Part shown: one piece after another, positions 58,926-64,000 of the stretch | How positions within the stretch are numbered: the first letter of the stretch is position 1 | How the letters are laid out: every line of letters starts with the position of its first letter | Source: Candidatus Azobacteroides pseudotrichonymphae | GTDB lineage: Bacteria; Bacteroidota; Bacteroidia; Bacteroidales; Azobacteroidaceae | Length of the DNA: 64,000 bases | Assembly: GCA_002091395.1 (NCBI GenBank) | Contig: AP017914.1 | Span: forward strand, 62,001-126,000 | Direction: 5' to 3' | Made by a program: the position numbers and the translations under genes | Notes under the pieces: model-generated | Told to the model about the DNA's origin: nothing | The model's database searches: none | Seen by the model: only the letters and a program-made list of their open reading frames with translations

Positions 58926-61223
58926 ATGAAAAAACCAATTAAATTCTTATTTATAATTTTTTGTGTATCAATTATTTTTATTGTTTCTTTTTTTACTTTA
59001 ATCATTACAGGAATAGTAGGAAATGTTCCTTCAGTAGAAGAATTGGGAAATCCAATTAATAAATATGCTACTCAAGTTATTTCGTCTGACATGAAAGTTA
59101 TGGGGACATATTCTCAAGATAAAGAAAACAGGATTTATGTAAATGATAGAAAACTTTCTAAATATATAATTTGGGCATTAATTGCTACTGAAGATGTACG
59201 TTTTATGAAACATTCTGGAATTGATTTTTATGCGTTGTTAAGATCAATAGTAAAGCGAGGATTTTTGTTTCAAGTTAGTGGCGGTGGCGGTAGTACTATT
59301 TCACAACAATTAGCAAAACAACTTTATTTTGAGCATGCAAAAAATTTTTTAGATCGTATTTTTCAAAAATCAATTGAGTGGGTAATTGCAGTCCAATTAG
59401 AGCGTTTTTATACTAAAGAGGAAATAATTGGTATGTATCTTAGCAAATTTGATTTTCTTTATAATGCGGTTGGAATCAGAGCAGCTTGCCACGTTTATTT
59501 TGGAAAATTGCCGCAAAATGTTAAAATAGAAGAAGCAGCCACTTTAGTTGGGATGTGTAAGAATCCATCTTATTTTAATCCGTTAAAACATTCAAAAAGA
59601 GCTCGAGGCAGACGAAATGTTGTTTTAACTCTGATGAGAAAAAATAATTGTATTTCTCAAAAAGAATGTGATTCACTGAAAATTTTACCTTTAATTACCA
59701 CATTCCATAAAGTGGATCATGATGATGGTATTGCTCCATATTTTAGAGAATATTTACGTTTGTTAATAACAGCTGAAAAACCAAACAGAAAAGATTATGA
59801 TTTTAGTAATATTTGCAGATATACAGAAGATTCTATAGCGTGGGAAACTAACCCATTATATGGATGGTGTAATAAGAATAAAAAATCAAATGGGTTAGCG
59901 TATGATCCTTATACTGATGGATTAAAAATATATACTACGTTGAATTCACGTATGCAAATTTACGCAGAACAAGCTGTTCGTGAACACGTAGGAAATTTTT
60001 TACAACCTATTTTTTTAAAGGAGAGTAGAAATAATCCAATGGCTCCTTATTCTTTTTCAATTGGGAAAAATGTTGTTGATACTATATTGGCACGTGCGAT
60101 GAAACAAACTGATAGGTATCAGATATTGAAAAAAAGAAATATATCCGAAAATGTAATCAAAATTATTTTTAATAAACCAATAGAAATGCAAGTTTTTTCA
60201 TGGGCTGGAGAAAAAGACACGATTATGTCTCCAATGGATTCAATTCGTTATATGAAATCTTTTCTTCGTTCAGGATTGATGTTAATGGATGCTCATTCTG
60301 GAGCAGTGAAAGTTTATATTGGAAATATTAATTATAAATATTTCCAATATGATATGGTAAGTATGGGGAAAAGACAAGTTGGTTCTACTATTAAACCTTA
60401 TTTGTACTCACTTGCGATGGAAAATGGATTTAGTCCATGTGATGAAGTAGTTCATGAGCCACAAGAATTAATTACTGAAACAGGAGAGGTATGGTCACCT
60501 AAAAACACTAATAAAATGCAAAATGGTAAAGTTACTCTTTATTGGGGATTACAGCATTCTGATAATTGGGTGTCTGCTTATTTGATAAAGCATTTATCTC
60601 CTTATTCTTTTAAACAAATATTACTTTCTTATGGATTATCTGAGCCTATTAATCCAGTAATGTCTTTGTGTTTGGGATCTTGTGAAGTCTCTGTAGAGCA
60701 AATGGTATCTGGATACTCTGTTTTTCCAAACAGAGGAGCTCGTTTTATTCCAATGTTTGTTACACGTATCGAAGATAGACATGGTAATATAATATCTACT
60801 TTTTATCCAAAAATTCATATTGTAATCAGTGAACAAGCAAATTATAAAATGCTGAGTATGTTGAGATCTGTAATTGATAATGGCACAGGACGTGGTATTC
60901 GTCTGTATACTACAGTGCAAATGGGAGGAAAGACAGGAACAACTCAAAATAACTCTGATTGTTGGTTTGTAGGATTTACACCATCAATTATAGGAGGATG
61001 TTGGGTTGGTGGTGAAGATCGTTCGATACATTTTAATAAAATGAGTGATGGGCAGGGAGCAAAAGCAGCATTACCAATTGTTGGTATTTTTTTTAAAAAA
61101 TTGTTTGCAGATACAAAATTAGGATATTCTTCATCTGATCAATTTATTGTTCCACAACAATTTAGCAATATTCGTATATCAAAAGATGAGTATGAACAGG
61201 ATACAATAGAGAGTGTTAATTAA
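58926..61223 (+). CDS. class A penicillin-binding protein (PBP1)
   Basis: Bifunctional peptidoglycan synthase, 765 residues with an N-terminal membrane anchor (about 6-30). Glycosyltransferase motifs: EDVRFMKHSGIDFYAL (near 89), GGGSTISQQLAKQLY and the QKSIEWVIAVQLERFYTKEE block. Transpeptidase motifs: SxxK in GSTIKP (near 485), SDN in HSDNW and KTGTT (near 668). So both activities should be intact. It retains cell-wall synthesis together with murF. A 14-bp-arm palindrome lies at 60316-60350. It converges with cdaA, 3 bp away. Confidence 0.95.
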   Translation: MKKPIKFLFIIFCVSIIFIVSFFTLIITGIVGNVPSVEELGNPINKYATQVISSDMKVMGTYSQDKENRIYVNDRKLSKYIIWALIATEDVRFMKHSGIDFYALLRSIVKRGFLFQVSGGGGSTISQQLAKQLYFEHAKNFLDRIFQKSIEWVIAVQLERFYTKEEIIGMYLSKFDFLYNAVGIRAACHVYFGKLPQNVKIEEAATLVGMCKNPSYFNPLKHSKRARGRRNVVLTLMRKNNCISQKECDSLKILPLITTFHKVDHDDGIAPYFREYLRLLITAEKPNRKDYDFSNICRYTEDSIAWETNPLYGWCNKNKKSNGLAYDPYTDGLKIYTTLNSRMQIYAEQAVREHVGNFLQPIFLKESRNNPMAPYSFSIGKNVVDTILARAMKQTDRYQILKKRNISENVIKIIFNKPIEMQVFSWAGEKDTIMSPMDSIRYMKSFLRSGLMLMDAHSGAVKVYIGNINYKYFQYDMVSMGKRQVGSTIKPYLYSLAMENGFSPCDEVVHEPQELITETGEVWSPKNTNKMQNGKVTLYWGLQHSDNWVSAYLIKHLSPYSFKQILLSYGLSEPINPVMSLCLGSCEVSVEQMVSGYSVFPNRGARFIPMFVTRIEDRHGNIISTFYPKIHIVISEQANYKMLSMLRSVIDNGTGRGIRLYTTVQMGGKTGTTQNNSDCWFVGFTPSIIGGCWVGGEDRSIHFNKMSDGQGAKAALPIVGIFFKKLFADTKLGYSSSDQFIVPQQFSNIRISKDEYEQDTIESVN
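60316..60350. repeat. intragenic inverted repeat in the PBP gene, 14-bp arms
   Basis: ATATTGGAAATATT (60316-60329) pairs exactly with 60337-60350; spacer 7 nt. It encodes VYIGNINYKYFQYDM, a variable segment before the SxxK motif. Confidence 0.9.
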
Positions 61224-61226
61224 ATA

Positions 61227-61988
61227 TTAAATTTTTAGTAGTAATTCTTGTAATTTTTCTGTTGAAACATTGTTATATAGATGATTTTTGTACGCCAATG
61301 AAATTTTACCTGTTTCTTCAGAAAGAACGATAATTTTGGCATCACTTTGTTCACATAGACCTAGTGCTGAACGATGACGTAATCCATGTGATGGATGGAT
61401 ATTTTTTTTCCGAGAAATAGGTAATATACATGCAGCAGCAGCAACTCTTTTATTTGCAATAATTATTGCCCCATCATGTAAAGGACTGTTTTTAAAAAAA
61501 ATGTTTTCTATTAGTCTTGTGTTAATATTTGCATCTATATTTTCTCCAGTTTTTATAAAAAAATCTAATGGTATACTCTGTTGTATAACTATTAAGGCTC
61601 CTTCTCTCCTTTTTGACAAGTTAATTAAAGCTATTATAATTGGTTTACTATAAGAAATGTCATTTTGTTTATTTTTTAATTTTATTAGTTTCATCAAAAT
61701 TTTTATTTCTTTAGTTGAACCCAAATTTTGAAGAAATTCTCTAATTTCTTTTTGAAAAAGAGTAATCAATAAAATAATTCCTACATCGATGAATTTATCT
61801 AAAATACTTCCTATAATATGCATTTGTAATTCTTTGGATACTAGTATCCAAAGAATTACAAAAAATAGTATTCCTATAAAAACAGGTATAGTACCTGTTT
61901 TTTTCATTAAACGATAAGTTCTATAAATAAAAAAAACTACTAAAATAATATCAATAGTATCTTTTACTTTTATATTGAAATATGTCAT
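61227..61988 (-). CDS. cdaA: diadenylate cyclase (c-di-AMP synthase), CdaA/DacA type
   Basis: Makes cyclic di-AMP from two ATP. 253 residues: about three N-terminal membrane helices (residues 10-75), then the DAC domain with SPLHDGAIIIANKRVAAA (DGA motif near 171) and LRHRSALGLCEQSDA (RHR motif near 202). Start ATG 61988 overlaps folP by 4 bp, a conserved Bacteroidetes pairing. Two palindromes lie in the membrane part: a 40-bp perfect palindrome at 61823-61862 and an 11-bp-arm repeat at 61878-61902. Confidence 0.95.
   Translation of the reverse strand: MTYFNIKVKDTIDIILVVFFIYRTYRLMKKTGTIPVFIGILFFVILWILVSKELQMHIIGSILDKFIDVGIILLITLFQKEIREFLQNLGSTKEIKILMKLIKLKNKQNDISYSKPIIIALINLSKRREGALIVIQQSIPLDFFIKTGENIDANINTRLIENIFFKNSPLHDGAIIIANKRVAAAACILPISRKKNIHPSHGLRHRSALGLCEQSDAKIIVLSEETGKISLAYKNHLYNNVSTEKLQELLLKI
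61823..61862. repeat. 40-bp perfect palindrome inside cdaA
   Basis: Arms of 20 bp (61823-61842/61843-61862) with no spacer, mixed bases (TCTTTGGATACT core). On the coding strand it encodes FVILWILVSKELQ, in the second/third membrane helix region. Confidence 0.97.
61878..61902. repeat. inverted repeat in cdaA, 11-bp arms
   Basis: AAAAACAGGTA (61878-61888) and its exact reverse complement (61892-61902), spacer TAG, only 16 bp from the 40-bp palindrome. It encodes MKKTGTIPVF. Confidence 0.8.
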
Positions 61989-62809
61989 ATTGTTTGTATT
62001 TGATTATATAATTTTATTGTTTGAACAGCTTCTTTTACATCATGAACTCGAATAATATCAGCTCCTTGTGTCAATGCAAACATGTTTAATGCTGTTGTTC
62101 CGTTTAATGCTTTTTCAGTTGAAACTTTTATTATTTCACGTATCATTGTTTTTCGTGAAATGCCCACTACAATAGGCAAATTAAAGATACTAAATTGTTT
62201 TAGTTGACTTAAAATTTTATAATTTTGGTATGTAGTTTTACTAAACCCAAACCCAGGGTCTATCCAAATATCATATATTCCTCTATGATACAAATAATTA
62301 ATTTTTTCTTCAAAAAAAGATAAAATTTCAGATAACAAATCATTATACTTGGTGTACTTCATTGCTGTTTGTGGTGTTCCTCGCATATGCATGATAATAT
62401 AATGAACATGTAATTCAGTTATAATATTAGTCATTTTTGAGTCTAATTTACCAGCTGAAATATCATTTATAATAGAAATTGGGAATTTTTTTGCACACTC
62501 TTTTACTACTTTGGAACGAAAAGTATCAATTGAAACAATAGCATTAGGCATTTCTTGAAAAAGAAGTTCTAGTCCAAGTTGTACCCTATTTATTTCTTCT
62601 TTTTCACTAACGAATTCCGAATTAGGATGAGATGAATATCCTCCTATGTCAATAATGTCTGCTCTTTCTTTTTTTATTTGAATTATTCTTTTTATTATTT
62701 CTTGTTTAGTTTGCTTCCGACTTTTTGGGAAAAATGAATTTGGCGTAATATTTAGAATTGCCATAACTTTTTTCGTAACTATCTGTTTATCTATTTTATT
62801 TTGTATCAT
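61985..62809 (-). CDS. folP: dihydropteroate synthase
   Basis: Joins p-aminobenzoate and hydroxymethyl-dihydropterin diphosphate in folate synthesis. 274 residues: MAILNITPNSFF, VSIDTFRSKV, INDISAGKLD, IIMHMRGTP, WIDPGFGFSKT, VGISRKTM and the C-terminal IIRVHDVKEA. The loop normally reading STRPG/SSRPG is SSHPN here, so the usual Arg is replaced by His. It lies upstream of cdaA with a 4-bp overlap. Retention implies folate is made from imported or self-made precursors. Confidence 0.95.
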   Translation of the reverse strand: MIQNKIDKQIVTKKVMAILNITPNSFFPKSRKQTKQEIIKRIIQIKKERADIIDIGGYSSHPNSEFVSEKEEINRVQLGLELLFQEMPNAIVSIDTFRSKVVKECAKKFPISIINDISAGKLDSKMTNIITELHVHYIIMHMRGTPQTAMKYTKYNDLLSEILSFFEEKINYLYHRGIYDIWIDPGFGFSKTTYQNYKILSQLKQFSIFNLPIVVGISRKTMIREIIKVSTEKALNGTTALNMFALTQGADIIRVHDVKEAVQTIKLYNQIQTI

Positions 62810-62922
62810 TATTAGTGGCGAAAATAATTATATTTTAAGTTTTTTAAACGTAGTAAATACGATATAAATCGTTATATAACGAAAATTTTACATGTAATTT
62901 TAATACAAATTAAATTTTTATA

Positions 62923-64000
62923 ATGAAAATAGAGTTTTTATATCAAATATTTAAACGATATCCTGTTGTTACAACAGATAGTCGTACTTGTCGCCAAAAT
63001 TCGATTTTTTTTGCTTTGAAGGGAAATAAATTTGATGGAAATGATTATATCGACGAAGCTCTTGCATGTGGATCAGTTTATGCAGTAGGAGATAGCTGTA
63101 ATTTGTCAAAAACCAAACAAATTATTAAAGTAAAGAGTTCTATTCAAACATTACAATCTTTAGCAAATTATCACCGCCAACGAATGAACGCAAAAATAAT
63201 TGCTATAACTGGAACAAATGGGAAAACTACAACTAAAGAGTTGATTGCAGCAGCTTTAGCTTCAAAATATAAAATAATTTATACGCAAAAAAATTTAAAC
63301 AACCATATTGGAGTGCCTTTAACATTATTGCAATTAAATTCAGATCACAAATTTGCAGTTATTGAAATGGGAGCAAATCATCCTGGTGAAATAAGGACAC
63401 TTTGTCAAATTTCAAATCCTGATTATGGACTAATTACTAATATTGGGAAAGCTCATTTGGAAGGGTTTGGTTCTTTTGATAAAATTATTAAAGAGAAGGC
63501 AGAATTGTATAATTTTATTCGTAATAAAGGAGGAATAATATTTAGAAATTTGGATAATCTTATATTAAATAGTGTATCAAATTCACTATCTACAATTGGT
63601 TATAGTGCTAAATATTGCAATTCTTTTGTTTATGGACGAATAATAAAATTTGATCCAACTTTGATTTTGGAGTGGAATAGAAAAAATAAAATTTTTACTC
63701 ATTTGGTTGGTAATTATAATTTTGAAAATGTTTTGGCATCAGTTTGTGTAGCTAATTATTTTGGAGTAGAGAATTATAAAATTAATTTTTCTATATCTAA
63801 TTATGTTCCGATTAATAATCGTTCACAAAATTGTATAACTAGAAAAAATAGTGTTATTATTGATTCTTATAATGCAAATCCTGCTAGTATGCAAGCTGCA
63901 TTAGATAATTTTTGTAATCTACGTAATAAATTGCCTAAAATGGTTATACTAGGCGAAATGGAAGAATTAGGAGGAAATACTAAAATTGAGCATGAAAATG
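62923..64000 (+). CDS. murF: UDP-MurNAc-tripeptide D-Ala-D-Ala ligase (partial, runs off the window)
   Basis: Adds D-Ala-D-Ala to the peptidoglycan precursor. 359 codons are visible. N-terminal VVTTDSRTCRQNSIFFALKG with the substrate-binding SR, the ATP loop ITGTNGKTTTKE (near 97), NNHIGVPLTLLQ, IEMGANHPGEI, TNIGKAHLEGFGS and DSYNANPASMQAAL, then LGEMEELG. These are diagnostic for MurF rather than MurE. It is divergent from folP with about 113 bp between starts, so both promoters should lie in 62810-62922; I see no clear consensus boxes there. Confidence 0.96.
   Translation, partial: MKIEFLYQIFKRYPVVTTDSRTCRQNSIFFALKGNKFDGNDYIDEALACGSVYAVGDSCNLSKTKQIIKVKSSIQTLQSLANYHRQRMNAKIIAITGTNGKTTTKELIAAALASKYKIIYTQKNLNNHIGVPLTLLQLNSDHKFAVIEMGANHPGEIRTLCQISNPDYGLITNIGKAHLEGFGSFDKIIKEKAELYNFIRNKGGIIFRNLDNLILNSVSNSLSTIGYSAKYCNSFVYGRIIKFDPTLILEWNRKNKIFTHLVGNYNFENVLASVCVANYFGVENYKINFSISNYVPINNRSQNCITRKNSVIIDSYNANPASMQAALDNFCNLRNKLPKMVILGEMEELGGNTKIEHEN

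Noticed and set aside
60636-60947. 103-codon minus-strand open frame inside the PBP gene
   Set aside because: Antisense shadow of the transpeptidase domain.
1-64000. Search for CRISPR arrays, insertion sequences, phage genes, restriction or toxin-antitoxin systems
   Set aside because: None seen: no regularly spaced direct repeats, no transposase-like frame and no cluster of unknown accessory genes. The window is core metabolism and translation plus decayed DNA.

Overview
The window looks like part of the chromosome of a strongly AT-rich, genome-reduced Bacteroidales endosymbiont. The evidence is the very low GC, long gene-poor gaps, decayed genes in place (xylE, the C-terminal domain of metG, a frameshifted nfeD), and a Bacteroidales-type gene set: glsA/glsB-like glycine-lipid acyltransferases, NfeD/FloA, folP-cdaA, archaeal-type ProS, and an rpsL-rpsG-fusA-rpsJ... 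cluster without tuf. Xylose isomerase, pyruvate:ferredoxin oxidoreductase, ferredoxin and a B-type fumarate reductase point to an anaerobic sugar fermenter. This resembles 'Candidatus Azobacteroides' from termite-gut protists, but that name is an inference from gene content, not from a search.

Layout. 1-3.4 kb: tail of a probable xylulokinase, xylA, then a decayed xylose/H+ symporter. 3.4-13 kb: nfeD (split by a 9-T run), floA, mnmE, lgt, a GHL10 glycosidase and nifJ. 13.3-19.3 kb: two glycine-lipid-type acyltransferases, sppA and an M3-like peptidase. 19.5-23.7 kb: frdCAB, a lone tRNA-Leu(TAA) and a 55-residue 2[4Fe-4S] ferredoxin with a good Bacteroidetes promoter. 24-40 kb: scattered housekeeping genes (valS, dxs, cca, a FAH-family enzyme, rmuC, proS, a Nudix gene, metG, rnz) with large gaps. 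40.5-58.8 kb: one uninterrupted co-directional str-S10-spc-alpha ribosomal cluster from rpsL to rplQ, with fusA, secY, map, infA and rpoA. 58.9-64 kb: a class A PBP, then cdaA and folP on the minus strand, and the start of murF, which runs off the window.

How it works together: xylose enters through xylA/xylB. Pyruvate is oxidised by NifJ with ferredoxin as the likely acceptor, and fumarate reductase is the likely terminal electron sink. The cell still maintains an envelope: Lgt, PBP1, MurF, a peptidoglycan glycosidase, SppA, SecY and amino-acid-lipid enzymes are all present.

I see no phage, insertion sequence, CRISPR array, toxin system or defence island. The most unusual signal is structural. 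Long perfect inverted repeats (10-22 bp arms, short spacers) are scattered through the window, both between genes and inside conserved genes such as sppA, cdaA, rpsJ, nifJ, rnz and metG. They are far more numerous than base composition should give. An interlocked set of inverted repeats lies in the dxs-cca gap.
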